Origin: Diadophis punctatus similis
Taxonomy: Eukaryota; Chordata; Lepidosauria; Squamata; Dipsadidae
NCBI GenBank assembly: GCA_023053685.1
Contig: JALIGW010000061.1
Span: forward strand, 2,622,001-2,686,000
Direction of reading: 5' to 3'
DNA: 64,000 bases
Every line of letters begins with the position of its first letter. The stretch's first letter is position 1. The position numbers were made by a program, and so were the translations under genes. The notes under the pieces were generated by a model. The model was not told the DNA's origin, made no database searches, and saw nothing but the letters and a program-made list of their open reading frames with translations. Positions 1 to 11,734 of this stretch are shown here, piece by piece.

Positions 1-221
1 AAGGACCTCCACCCCCAGCTTTTGTGAATTCAAACTACAATGGAGTGAGGTTTTCCCGCTGATACTCACAGGTCTTAGCCAGGAACTCCACCCACAGCTT
101 CTGTGAATTCAAACTACAATGGAGTGAGGTTCCCCCCCCCAGATACTCACAGGTCTCAGCCAGGAACTCCACCCCCAGCTTCTGTGAAATCAAACTACAA
201 TGGAGTGAGGTTTTTTTCCCA

Positions 222-705
222 GATACTCACAGGTCTTAGCCAGGAACTCCACCCCCAGCTTCTGTGAATTGAAACTACAATGGAGTGAGGTTTTGTTCCC
301 CCAGATACTCACGGGTCTCAGCCAGGAAGTCCACGCCCAGCTTCTGTGAATTGAAACTACAATGGAGTGAGGTTTGTTCCCCCAGATACTCACAGGTCTC
401 AGCCAGGAACTCCACCCCCAGCTTCTGTGAAATCAAACTACAATGGAGTGAGGTTTTTTCCCAGATACTCACAGGTCTTAGCCAGGAACTCCACCCCCAG
501 CTTCTGTGAATTGAAACTACAATGCAGTGAGGTTTTGTTCCCCCAGATACTCACGGGTCTCAGCCAGGAAGTCCACGCCCAGCTTCTGTGAATTGAAACT
601 ACAATGGAGTGAGATTTGTTCCCCAAGATACTCACAGGTCTCAGCCAGGAACTCCACCCCCAGCTTCTGTGAATTCAAACTACAATGGAGTGAGGTTTTG
701 TTCCC
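222..705. repeat. Two copies of a 242-bp trimer HOR
   Basis: Monomer starts 222, 304 and 385 recur at 464, 546 and 627, an exact 242-bp (three-monomer) shift. Each copy runs in order: GAATTG with a TTTGTTCCCCC tract, a CACGGG/CACGCCC monomer, then a further monomer. Copy two differs by private changes, including GAGATTTGTTCCCCAAG near 611-626. This is the shortest HOR period near the left edge. The first 221 bp hold three ordinary monomers, including the AAGGACCTCC type and the tract-poor CCCGCTGAT type. Confidence 0.8.
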
Positions 706-1734
706 CCAGATACTCACAGGTATCAGCCAGGAACTCCACCCCCAGCTTCTGTGAAATCAAACTACAATGGAGTGAGGTTTTTTTCCCAGATACTCACAGG
801 TCTCAGCCAGGACTCCACCCCCAGCTTCTGTGAATTCAAACTACAATGGAGTGAGGTTTTTTTCCGAGATACTCACAGGTCTCAGCCAGGAACTCGAACC
901 CCAGCTTCTGTGAATTGAAAATACAATGCAGTGAGGTTTTTCCCCCCAGATACTCACAGGAATCAGCCAGGAACTCCACCCCCAGCTTCTGTGAATTCAA
1001 ACTACAATGCAGCGGGGTTTTTCCCCCCAGATACTCACAAGTCTCATCCAGGAACTCCACCCCCAGCTTCTGTGAATTCAAACTACAATGGATTGAGGTT
1101 TTGTCCCCCAGATACTCACACGTCTCAGCCAGGAACTCCACCAACAGCTTCTGTGAATTCAAACTACAATGGAGTGAGGTTTGTTCCCCCAGATACTCAC
1201 AGGTCTCAGCCAGGAACTCCACCCCCAGCTTCTGTGAATTCAAACTACAATGGAGTGAGGTTTCTTCCCCCAGATACTCACAGGTCTCAGCCAGGAACTC
1301 CACGCCCAGCTTCTGTGAATTCAAACTACAATGTAGTGAGGTTTCTTCCCCCAGATACTCACAGGTCTCAGCCAGGAACTCCACCCCCAGCTTCTGTGAA
1401 TTCAAACTACAATGGAGTGAGGTTTGTTCCCCCAGATACTCACAGGTCTCAGCCAGGAACTCCACCCCCAGTTTCTGTGAATTCAAACTACAATGGAGTG
1501 AGGTTTCCCCCCCCCCCAGATACTCACAGGTCTCAGCAAGGACCTCCACCCCCAGCTTTTGTGAATTCAAACTACAATGGAGTGAGGTTCCCCCCCCAGA
1601 TACTCACAGGTCTTAGCCAGGAACTCCACCCCCAGCTTCTGTGAATTCAAACTACAATGGAGTGAGGTTCCCCCCCCCAGATACTCACAGGTCTCAGCCA
1701 GGAACTCCACCCCCAGCTTCTGTGAAATCAAACT
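706..1734. repeat. Family C module carrying the GCAGCGGGG marker monomer
   Basis: About 13 monomers. They include the shortened GGACTCC monomer, the CTCGAACCCC monomer near 893, the GAAAATACAATGCAG monomer near 916, and the diagnostic GCAGCGGGG monomer at 1009. A run of 81-bp monomers with TTTGTTCCCCC and TTTCTTCCCCC tracts follows. Because most of these monomers are exactly 81 bp, two plus-strand frames and one minus-strand frame stay open over 0.7 kb. I treat these frames as artefacts of unit length. The same module order returns near 21.7 kb and 49.3 kb. Confidence 0.8.
1009..1017 (+). other. Diagnostic variant GCAGCGGGG (first of 24 copies)
   Basis: Copies start at 1009, 7882, 8770, 10629, 11517, 12971, 13859, 15070, 15958, 18705, 19593, 20885, 21773, 24845, 25733, 30814, 42679, 44620, 46561, 48097, 49393, 54809, 59985 and 63383. 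Seven pairs are exactly 888 bp (11 monomers) apart. None lies between 30.8 and 42.7 kb. The usual form at this place is GCAGTGAGG or GGAGTGAGG. Confidence 0.9.
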
Positions 1735-3839
1735 ACAATGGAGTGAGGTTTTGTTCCCCCAGATACTCACGGGTCTCAGCCAGGAAGTCCACGCCCAGCT
1801 TCTGTGAATTGAAACTACAATGGAGTGAGGTTTGTTCCCCCAGATACTCACAGGTCTCAGCCAGGAACTCCACCCCCAGCTTCTGTGAATTCAAACTACA
1901 ATGGAGTGAAGTGTTTCCCCCGAGATACTCACAGGTATCAGCCAGGAACTCCACCCCAGCTTCTGTGAATTGAAACTACAATGCAGTGAGGTTTTTCCCC
2001 CCAGATACTCACAAGCCACAGCCAGGAATTCCACCCCCAGCTTCTGTGAATTCAAACTAAAATGGATTGAGGTTTTTCTCCCAGATACTCACAGGTCTCA
2101 GCCAGGAACTCCACCCCCAGCTTCTGTGAATTCAAACTGCAATGGAGTGAGGTTTTTTCCCCCAGATACTACAAGGGTCTCACCAAAGAACTCCACCCCC
2201 AGCTTCTGTGAATTCAAACTACAATGGATTGAGGTTTTTTTCCGAGATACTCACAGGTCTCAGTCAGGAACTCCAACCCCAGCTTCTGTGAATTGAAAAT
2301 ACAATGCAGTGAGGTTTTTCCCCCCAGATACTCACAGGTCTCAGCCAGGAACTCCACCCCCAGCTTCTTTGAATTCAAACTACAATGGATTGAGGTTTTG
2401 TCCCCCAGATACTCACACGTCTCAGCCAGGAACTCCACCCCCAGTTTCTGTGAATTCAAACTACAATGGAGTGAAGTTTTTCCCCCCAGATACTCACAGG
2501 TATCAGCCAGGAACTCCACCTCAGCTTCTGTGAATTGAAACTACAATGCAGTGAGGTTTTTCTCCCAGATACTCACAGGTCTCAGCCAAGAACTCTACCC
2601 CCAGCTTCTGTGAATTCAAACTACAATGGAGTGAGGTTTTGTTCCCCCAGATACTCACAGGTCTCAGCCAAGAACTCCACCCCCAGTTTCTGTGAATTCA
2701 AACTACAATGGAGTGAGGTTTCCCCCCCCCCAGATACTCACAGGTCTCAGCAAGGACCTCCACCCCCAGCTTTTGTGAATTCAAACTACAATGGAGTGAG
2801 GTTTTCCCGCTGATACTCACAGGTCTTAGCCAGGAACTCCACCCACAGCTTCTGTGAATTCAAACTACAATGGAGTGAGGTTCCCCCCCCAGATACTCAC
2901 AGGTCTCATCCAGGAACTCCACCCCCAGCTTCTGTGAATTCAAACTACAATGGATTGAGGTTTTGTCCCCCAGATACTCACACGTCTCAGCCAGGAACTC
3001 CACCAACAGCTTCTGTGAATTCAAACTACAATGGAGTGAGGTTTGTTCCCCCAGATACTCACAGGTCTCAGCCAGGAACTCCACCCCCAGCTTCTGTGAA
3101 TTCAAACTACAATGGAGTGAGGTTTCTTCCCCCAGATACTCACAGGTCTCAGCCAGGAACTCCACGCCCAGCTTCTGTGAATTCAAACTACAATGTAGTG
3201 AGGTTTCTTCCCCCAGATACTCACAGGTCTCAGCCAGGAACTCCACCCCCAGCTTCTGTGAATTCAAACTACAATGGAGTGAGGTTTGTTCCCCCAGATA
3301 CTCACAGGTCTCAGCCAGGAACTCCACCCCCAGTTTCTGTGAATTCAAACTACAATGGAGTGAGGTTTCCCCCCCCCCAGATACTCACAGGTCTCAGCAA
3401 GGACCTCCACCCCCAGCTTTTGTGAATTCAAACTACAATGGAGTGAGGTTTTGTTCCCCCAGATACTCACAGGTCTCAGCCAAGAACTCCACCCCCAGTT
3501 TCTGTGAATTCAAACTACAATGGAGTGAGGTTTCCCCCCCCCCAGATGCTCACAGGTCTCAGCAAGGACCTCCACCCCCAGCTTTTGTGAATTCAAACTA
3601 CAATGGAGTGAGGTTTTCCCGCTGATACTCACAGGTCTTAGCCAGGAACTCCACCCACAGCTTCTGTGAATTCAAACTACAATGGAGTGAGGTTCCCCCC
3701 CCCAGATACTCACAGGTCTCAGCCAGGAACTCCACCCCCAGCTTCTGTGAAATCAAACTACAATGGAGTGAGGTTTTTTTCCCAGATACTCACAGGTCTT
3801 AGCCAGGAACTCCACCCCCAGCTTCTGTGAATTGAAACT
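1735..3839. repeat. HOR copy C1 (2,105-bp period)
   Basis: The marker GAAGTGTTTCCCCCGAG is at 1908 here and at 4013 in the next copy, a shift of 2,105 bp or 26 monomers. Close similarity at that shift runs from about 1,735 to 3,455, matching about 3,840 to 5,558. At about 3,455 the copy departs: a block of roughly five monomers resembling 2,640-2,880 is inserted, including an AGATGCTC monomer at about 3,545. Other marks are AAACTAAAATGGATTGAGG, the AGATACTACAAGGGTC monomer with CACCAAAG, and the CAGTCAGGAACTCCAACC monomer. No gene is present. Confidence 0.8.
1908..1924 (+). other. Diagnostic variant GAAGTGTTTCCCCCGAG (first of 17 copies)
   Basis: This variant occurs at 1908, 4013, 5870, 7162, 9909, 12008, 14188, 16287, 17742, 19922, 22669, 23881, 28562, 33643, 50289, 55947 and 61204. 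All spacings are close to whole multiples of 80.8 bp. It is absent between 33.6 and 50.3 kb. It serves as a phase marker for family C HORs. Confidence 0.9.
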
Positions 3840-5694
3840 ACAATGGAGTGAGGTTTTGTTCCCCCAGATACTCACGGGTCTCAGCCAGGAAGTCCACGCC
3901 CAGCTTCTGTGAATTGAAACTACAATGGAGTGAGGTTTGTTCCCCCAGATACTCACAGGTCTCAGCCAGGAACTCCACCCCCAGCTTCTGTGAATTCAAA
4001 CTACAATGGAGTGAAGTGTTTCCCCCGAGATACTCACAGGTATCAGCCAGGAACTCCACCCCAGCTTCTGTGAATTGAAACTACAATGCAGTGAGGTTTT
4101 TCCCCCCAGATACTCACAAGCCACAGCCAGGAATTCCACCCCCAGCTTCTGTGAATTCAAACTAAAATGGATTGAGGTTTTTCTCCCAGATACTCACAGG
4201 TCTCAGCCAGGAACTCCACCCCCAGCTTCTGTGAATTCAAACTGCAATGGAGTGAGGTTTTTTCCCCCAGATACTACAAGGGTCTCACCAAAGAACTCCA
4301 CCCCCAGCTTCTGTGAATTCAAACTACAATGGATTGAGGTTTTTTTCCGAGATACTCACAGGTCTCAGTCAGGAACTCCAACCCCAGCTTCTGTGAATTG
4401 AAAATACAATGCAGTGAGGTTTTTCCCCCCAGATACTCACAGGTCTCAGCCAGGAACTCCACCCCCAGCTTCTTTGAATTCAAACTACAATGGATTGAGG
4501 TTTTGTCCCCCAGATACTCACACGTCTCAGCCAGGAACTCCACCCCCAGTTTCTGTGAATTCAAACTACAATGGAGTGAAGTTTTTCCCCCCAGATACTC
4601 ACAGGTATCAGCCAGGAACTCCACCTCAGCTTCTGTGAATTGAAACTACAATGCAGTGAGGTTTTTCTCCCAGATACTCACAGGTCTCAGCCAAGAACTC
4701 TACCCCCAGCTTCTGTGAATTCAAACTACAATGGAGTGAGGTTTTGTTCCCCCAGATACTCACAGGTCTCAGCCAAGAACTCCACCCCCAGTTTCTGTGA
4801 ATTCAAACTACAATGGAGTGAGGTTTCCCCCCCCCAGATACTCACAGGTCTCAGCAAGGACCTCCACCCCCAGCTTTTGTGAATTCAAACTACAATGGAG
4901 TGAGGTTTTCCCGCTGATACTCACAGGTCTTAGCCAGGAACTCCACCCACAGCTTCTGTGAATTCAAACTACAATGGAGTGAGGTTCCCCCCCCAGATAC
5001 TCACAGGTCTCATCCAGGAACTCCACCCCCAGCTTCTGTGAATTCAAACTACAATGGATTGAGGTTTTGTCCCCCAGATACTCACACGTCTCAGCCAGGA
5101 ACTCCACCAACAGCTTCTGTGAATTCAAACTACAATGGAGTGAGGTTTGTTCCCCCAGATACTCACAGGTCTCAGCCAGGAACTCCACCCCCAGCTTCTG
5201 TGAATTCAAACTACAATGGAGTGAGGTTTCTTCCCCCAGATACTCACAGGTCTCAGCCAGGAACTCCACGCCCAGCTTCTGTGAATTCAAACTACAATGT
5301 AGTGAGGTTTCTTCCCCCAGATACTCACAGGTCTCAGCCAGGAACTCCACCCCCAGCTTCTGTGAATTCAAACTACAATGGAGTGAGGTTTGTTCCCCCA
5401 GATACTCACAGGTCTCAGCCAGGAACTCCACCCCCAGTTTCTGTGAATTCAAACTACAATGGAGTGAGGTTTCCCCCCCCCAGATACTCACAGGTCTCAG
5501 CAAGGACCTCCACCCCCAGCTTTTGTGAATTCAAACTACAATGGAGTGAGGTTTTCCCGCTGATACTCACAGGTCTTAGCCAGGAACTCCACCCCCAGCT
5601 TCTGTGAATTCAAACTACAATGGAGTGAGGTTCCCCCCCCAGATACTCACAGGTCTCAGCCAGGAACTCCACCCCCAGCTTCTGTGAAATCAAA
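3840..5694. repeat. HOR copy C2 (1,857-bp spacing to C3)
   Basis: The marker at 4013 recurs at 5870, a shift of 1,857 bp or 23 monomers, three fewer than C1 to C2. Similarity to C3 runs from about 3,840 to 4,990 and stops where C2 has CTCATCCAGG and C3 has CTCAGCCAGG. The second half (about 4,990-5,560) repeats the run of 81-bp monomers also seen at 2,900-3,450 and in the 706-1,734 module. Differences from C1 are few and are mostly C-run length. Confidence 0.8.
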
Positions 5695-6489
5695 CTACAA
5701 TGGAGTGAGGTTTTGTTCCCCCAGATACTCACGGGTCTCAGCCAGGAAGTCCACGCCCAGCTTCTGTGAATTGAAACTACAATGGAGTGAGGTTTGTTCC
5801 CCCAGATACTCACAGGTCTCAGCCAGGAACTCCACCCCCAGCTTCTGTGAATTCAAACTACAATGGAGTGAAGTGTTTCCCCCGAGATACTCACAGGTAT
5901 CAGCCAGGAACTCCACCCCAGCTTCTGTGAATTGAAACTACAATGCAGTGAGGTTTTTCCCCCCAGATACTCACAAGCCACAGCCAGGAATTCCACCCCC
6001 AGCTTCTGTGAATTCAAACTAAAATGGATTGAGGTTTTTCTCCCAGATACTCACAGGTCTCAGCCAGGAACTCCACCCCCAGCTTCTGTGAATTCAAACT
6101 GCAATGGAGTGAGGTTTTTTCCCCCAGATACTACAAGGGTCTCACCAAAGAACTCCACCCCCAGCTTCTGTGAATTCAAACTACAATGGATTGAGGTTTT
6201 TTTCCGAGATACTCACAGGTCTCAGTCAGGAACTCCAACCCCAGCTTCTGTGAATTGAAAATACAATGCAGTGAGGTTTTTCCCCCCAGATACTCACAGG
6301 TCTCAGCCAGGAACTCCACCCCCAGCTTCTTTGAATTCAAACTACAATGGATTGAGGTTTTGTCCCCCAGATACTCACACGTCTCAGCCAGGAACTCCAC
6401 CCCCAGTTTCTGTGAATTCAAACTACAATGGAGTGAAGTTTTTCCCCCCAGATACTCACAGGTATCAGCCAGGAACTCCACCTCAGCTT
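5695..6489. repeat. HOR copy C3, first part
   Basis: This follows C2 at the 1,857-bp shift. It holds the marker at 5870, the ACTACAAGGGTC monomer near 6,130 and the CAGTCAGG monomer near 6,220. The similarity to C2 continues to about 6,850 and so passes into the next named block. The next marker is at 7162, only 1,292 bp (16 monomers) on, so this copy is the shortest of the three. A one-base difference from C2 (ACTCTACC in C2, ACTCCACC here) lies near 6,556. Confidence 0.75.
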
Positions 6490-9236
6490 CTGTGAATTGA
6501 AACTACAATGCAGTGAGGTTTTTCTCCCAGATACTCACAGGTCTCAGCCAAGAACTCCACCCCCAGCTTCTGTGAATTCAAACTACAATGGAGTGAGGTT
6601 TTGTTCCCCCAGATACTCACAGGTCTCAGCCAAGAACTCCACCCCCAGTTTCTGTGAATTCAAACTACAATGGAGTGAGGTTTCCCCCCCCCAGATGCTC
6701 ACAGGTCTCAGCAAGGACCTCCACCCCCAGCTTTTGTGAATTCAAACTACAATGGAGTGAGGTTTTCCCGCTGATACTCACAGGTCTTAGCCAGGAACTC
6801 CACCCACAGCTTCTGTGAATTCAAACTACAATGGAGTGAGGTTCCCCCCCCCAGATACTCACAGGTCTCAGCCAGGAACTCCACCCCCAGCTTCTGTGAA
6901 ATCAAACTACAATGGAGTGAGGTTTTTTTCCCAGATACTCACAGGTCTTAGCCAGGAACTCCACCCCCAGCTTCTGTGAATTGAAACTACAATGCAGTGA
7001 GGTTTTGTAACCCCAGATACTCACGGGTCTCAGCCAGGAAGTCCACGCCCAGCTTCTGTGAATTGAAACTACAATGGAGTGAGGTTTGTTCCCCCAGATA
7101 CTCACAGGTCTCAGCCAGGAACTCCACCCCCAGCTTCTGTGAATTCAAACTACAATGGAGTGAAGTGTTTCCCCCGAGATACTCACAGGTATCAGCCAGG
7201 AACTCCACACCAGCTTCTGTGAATTGAAACTACAATGCAGTGAGGTTTTCCCCCCAGATACTCACAAGCCTCAGCCAGGAATTCCACCCCCAGCTTCTGT
7301 GAATTCAAACTAAAATGGATTGAGGTTTTTCTCCCAGATACTCACAGGTCTCAGCCAGGAACTCCACCCACAGCTTCTGTGAATTCAAACTGCAATGGAG
7401 TGAGGTTTTTTCCCCCAGATACTAACAGGTCTCACCCAAGAACTCCACCCCCAGCTTCTGTGAATTCAAACTACAATGGATTGAGGTTTTTTTCCGAGAT
7501 ACTCACAGGTCTCAGCCAGGAACTCCACCCCCAGCTTCTGTGAATTCAAACTACAATGGAGTGAGGTTTTGTTCCCCCAGATACTCACAGGTCTCAGCCA
7601 GGAACTCCACCCCCAGTTTCTGTGAATTCAAACTACAATGGAGTGAAGTTTTTCCCCCCAGATACTCACAGGTATCAGCAAGGAACTCCACCCCAGCTTC
7701 TGTGAATTGAAACTACAATGCAGTGAGGTTTTTCTCCCAGATACTCACAGGTCTCAGCCAAGAACTCCACCCCCATCTTCTGTGAATTCAAACTACAATG
7801 GAGTGAGGTTTTGTTCCCCCAGATACTCACAGGTCTCAGCCAAGAACTCCACCCCCAGCTTCTGTGAATTCAAACTACAATGCAGCGGGGTTTTTCCCCC
7901 CAGATACTCACAAGTCTCATCCAGGAACTCCACCCCCAGCTTCTCTGAATTCAAACTACAATGGAGTGAGGTTTTGTCCCCCAGAAACTCACACGTCTCA
8001 GCCAGGAACTCCACCAACAGCTTCTGTGAATTCAAACTACAATGGAGTGAGGTTTGTTCCCCCAGATACTCACAGGTCTCAGCCAGGAACTCCACCCCCA
8101 GCTTCTGTGAATTCAAACTACAATGGAGTGAGGTTTCTTCCCCCAGATACTCACAGGTCTCAGCCAGGAACTCCACGCCCAGCTTCTGTGAATTCAAACT
8201 ACAATGTAGTGAGGATTTTCCCCCCAGATACTCACAGGTATCAGCAAGGAACTCCACCCCAGCTTCTGTGAATTGAAACTACAATGCAGTGAGGTTTTTC
8301 TCCCAGATACTCACAGGTCTCAGCCAAGAACTCCACCCCCAGCTTCTGTGAATTCAAACTACAATGGAGTGAGGTTTTGTTCCCCCAGATACTTACAGGT
8401 TTCAGCCAAGAACTCCACCCCCAGCTTCTGTGAATTCAAACTACAATGGAGTGAGGTTTTGTTCCCCCAGATACTCACAGGTATCAGCCAGGAACTCCAC
8501 CCCCAGGTTCTGTGAAATCAAACTACAATGGAGTGAGGTTTTTTTCCCAGATACTCACAGGTCTCAGCCAGGACTCCACCCCCAGCTTCTGTGAATTCAA
8601 ACTACAATGGAGTGAGGTTTTTTTCCGAGATACTCACAGGTCTCAGCCAGGAACTCGAACCCCAGCTTCTGTGAATTGAAAATACAATGCAGTGAGGTTT
8701 TTCCCCCCAGATACTCACAGGAATCAGCCAGGAACTCCACCCCCAGCTTCTGTGAATTCAAACTACAATGCAGCGGGGTTTTTCCCCCCAGATACTCACA
8801 AGTCTCATCCAGGAACTCCACCCCCAGCTTCTGTGAAATCAAACTACAATGGAGTGAGGTTTTTTTCCCAGATACTCACAGGTCTTAGCCAGGAACTCCA
8901 CCCCCAGCTTCTGTGAATTCAAACTACAATGGAGTGAGGTTTTGTTCCCCCAGATACTCACAGGTCTCAGCCAGGAACTCCACCCCCAGCTTCTGTGAAA
9001 TCAAACTACAATGGAGTGAGGTTTTTTTCCCAGATACTCACAGGTCTTAGCCAGGAACTCCACCCCCAGCTTCTGTGAATTGAAACTACAATGCAGTGAG
9101 GTTTTGTAACCCCAGATACTCACGGGTCTCAGCCAGGAAGTCCACGCCCAGCTTCTGTGAATTGAAACTACAATGGAGTGAGGTTTGTTCCCCCAGATAC
9201 TCACAGGTCTCAGCCAGGAACTCCACCCCCAGCTTC
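6490..9236. repeat. 2,747-bp direct duplication, copy F1
   Basis: Landmarks here recur 2,747 bp (34 monomers) downstream. These are the start of the C9 tract at 6841 and 9588, GTAACC at 7008 and 9755, GAAGTGTTTCCCCCGAG at 7162 and 9909, GCAGCGGGG at 7882 and 10629, and GCAGCGGGG at 8770 and 11517. Before about 6,690 the shift is 2,746 because a C-run differs by one base (C9 versus C10). The copy contains two GTAACC monomers (7008, 9107) and the pair of GCAGCGGGG monomers 888 bp apart. It also holds a shortened GGACTCC monomer near 8,570 and a TTACAGGTTTC variant near 8,391. Confidence 0.85.
7008..7013 (+). other. Subfamily variant TTTTGTAACCCCAG (first of 8 copies)
   Basis: The TAACCC core is at 7008, 9107, 9755, 11854, 14034, 16133, 17588 and 19768 and nowhere else in the window; the homologous tract elsewhere is TTTTGTTCCCCCAG. 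A TTTTGTTACCCCAG intermediate occurs once, near 36,307. It marks the F and G blocks as one recent expansion. Confidence 0.88.
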
Positions 9237-11734
9237 TGTGAATTCAAACTACAATGCAGTGAGGTTTTTCTCCCAGATACTCACAGGTCTCAGCCAAGAA
9301 CTCCACCCCCAGCTTCTGTGAATTCAAACTACAATGGAGTGAGGTTTTGTTCCCCCAGATACTCACAGGTCTCAGCCAAGAACTCCACCCCCAGTTTCTG
9401 TGAATTCAAACTACAATGGAGTGAGGTTTCCCCCCCCCCAGATGCTCACAGGTCTCAGCAAGGACCTCCACCCCCAGCTTTTGTGAATTCAAACTACAAT
9501 GGAGTGAGGTTTTCCCGCTGATACTCACAGGTCTTAGCCAGGAACTCCACCCACAGCTTCTGTGAATTCAAACTACAATGGAGTGAGGTTCCCCCCCCCA
9601 GATACTCACAGGTCTCAGCCAGGAACTCCACCCCCAGCTTCTGTGAAATCAAACTACAATGGAGTGAGGTTTTTTTCCCAGATACTCACAGGTCTTAGCC
9701 AGGAACTCCACCCCCAGCTTCTGTGAATTGAAACTACAATGCAGTGAGGTTTTGTAACCCCAGATACTCACGGGTCTCAGCCAGGAAGTCCACGCCCAGC
9801 TTCTGTGAATTGAAACTACAATGGAGTGAGGTTTGTTCCCCCAGATACTCACAGGTCTCAGCCAGGAACTCCACCCCCAGCTTCTGTGAATTCAAACTAC
9901 AATGGAGTGAAGTGTTTCCCCCGAGATACTCACAGGTATCAGCCAGGAACTCCACACCAGCTTCTGTGAATTGAAACTACAATGCAGTGAGGTTTTCCCC
10001 CCAGATACTCACAAGCCTCAGCCAGGAATTCCACCCCCAGCTTCTGTGAATTCAAACTAAAATGGATTGAGGTTTTTCTCCCAGATACTCACAGGTCTCA
10101 GCCAGGAACTCCACCCACAGCTTCTGTGAATTCAAACTGCAATGGAGTGAGGTTTTTTCCCCCAGATACTAACAGGTCTCACCCAAGAACTCCACCCCCA
10201 GCTTCTGTGAATTCAAACTACAATGGATTGAGGTTTTTTTCCGAGATACTCACAGGTCTCAGCCAGGAACTCCACCCCCAGCTTCTGTGAATTCAAACTA
10301 CAATGGAGTGAGGTTTTGTTCCCCCAGATACTCACAGGTCTCAGCCAGGAACTCCACCCCCAGTTTCTGTGAATTCAAACTACAATGGAGTGAAGTTTTT
10401 CCCCCCAGATACTCACAGGTATCAGCAAGGAACTCCACCCCAGCTTCTGTGAATTGAAACTACAATGCAGTGAGGTTTTTCTCCCAGATACTCACAGGTC
10501 TCAGCCAAGAACTCCACCCCCATCTTCTGTGAATTCAAACTACAATGGAGTGAGGTTTTGTTCCCCCAGATACTCACAGGTCTCAGCCAAGAACTCCACC
10601 CCCAGCTTCTGTGAATTCAAACTACAATGCAGCGGGGTTTTTCCCCCCAGATACTCACAAGTCTCATCCAGGAACTCCACCCCCAGCTTCTCTGAATTCA
10701 AACTACAATGGAGTGAGGTTTTGTCCCCCAGAAACTCACACGTCTCAGCCAGGAACTCCACCAACAGCTTCTGTGAATTCAAACTACAATGGAGTGAGGT
10801 TTGTTCCCCCAGATACTCACAGGTCTCAGCCAGGAACTCCACCCCCAGCTTCTGTGAATTCAAACTACAATGGAGTGAGGTTTCTTCCCCCAGATACTCA
10901 CAGGTCTCAGCCAGGAACTCCACGCCCAGCTTCTGTGAATTCAAACTACAATGTAGTGAGGTTTTTCCCCCCAGATACTCACAGGTATCAGCAAGGAACT
11001 CCACCCCAGCTTCTGTGAATTGAAACTACAATGCAGTGAGGTTTTTCTCCCAGATACTCACAGGTCTCAGCCAAGAACTCCACCCCCAGCTTCTGTGAAT
11101 TCAAACTACAATGGAGTGAGGTTTTGTTCCCCCAGATACTCACAGGTTTCAGCCAAGAACTCCACCCCCAGCTTCTGTGAATTCAAACTACAATGGAGTG
11201 AGGTTTTGTTCCCCCAGATACTCACAGGTATCAGCCAGGAACTCCACCCCCAGGTTCTGTGAAATCAAACTACAATGGAGTGAGGTTTTTTTCCCAGATA
11301 CTCACAGGTCTCAGCCAGGACTCCACCCCCAGCTTCTGTGAATTCAAACTACAATGGAGTGAGGTTTTTTTCCGAGATACTCACAGGTCTCAGCCAGGAA
11401 CTCGAACCCCAGCTTCTGTGAATTGAAAATACAATGCAGTGAGGTTTTTCCCCCCAGATACTCACAGGAATCAGCCAGGAACTCCACCCCCAGCTTCTGT
11501 GAATTCAAACTACAATGCAGCGGGGTTTTTCCCCCCAGATACTCACAAGTCTCATCCAGGAACTCCACCCCCAGCTTCTGTGAAATCAAACTACAATGGA
11601 GTGAGGTTTTTTTCCCAGATACTCACAGGTCTTAGCCAGGAACTCCACCCCCAGCTTCTGTGAATTCAAACTACAATGGAGTGAGGTTTTGTTCCCCCAG
11701 ATACTCACAGGTCTCAGCCAGGAACTCCACCCCC
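9237..11734. repeat. 2,747-bp direct duplication, copy F2
   Basis: Second member of the tandem pair; similarity to F1 continues to about 11,983 and overlaps the start of the next block. The junction lies near 9,236-9,253, where the monomer changes from a TTTGTTCCCCC tract to GCAGTGAGG with TTTTTCTCCC. A few bases differ between copies. For example, F1 has GTAGTGAGGATTTTC near 8,207 and F2 has GTAGTGAGGTTTTTC, and F1 has CTTACAGGTTTC where F2 has CTCACAGGTTTC. The copies are otherwise nearly identical by eye, so the event is recent relative to monomer divergence. Confidence 0.85.

Noticed and set aside
30..45. EcoRI sites as functional elements
   Set aside because: GAATTC recurs in most monomers and is lost in the GAATTG and GAAATC variants. 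It is useful for predicting an 81-bp ladder in a digest, but it is just part of the monomer.
299..325. CENP-B box
   Set aside because: Some monomers have CACGGGTC, which recalls the CGGG end of the box, but the TTCG half at the required distance is absent, so there is no match.
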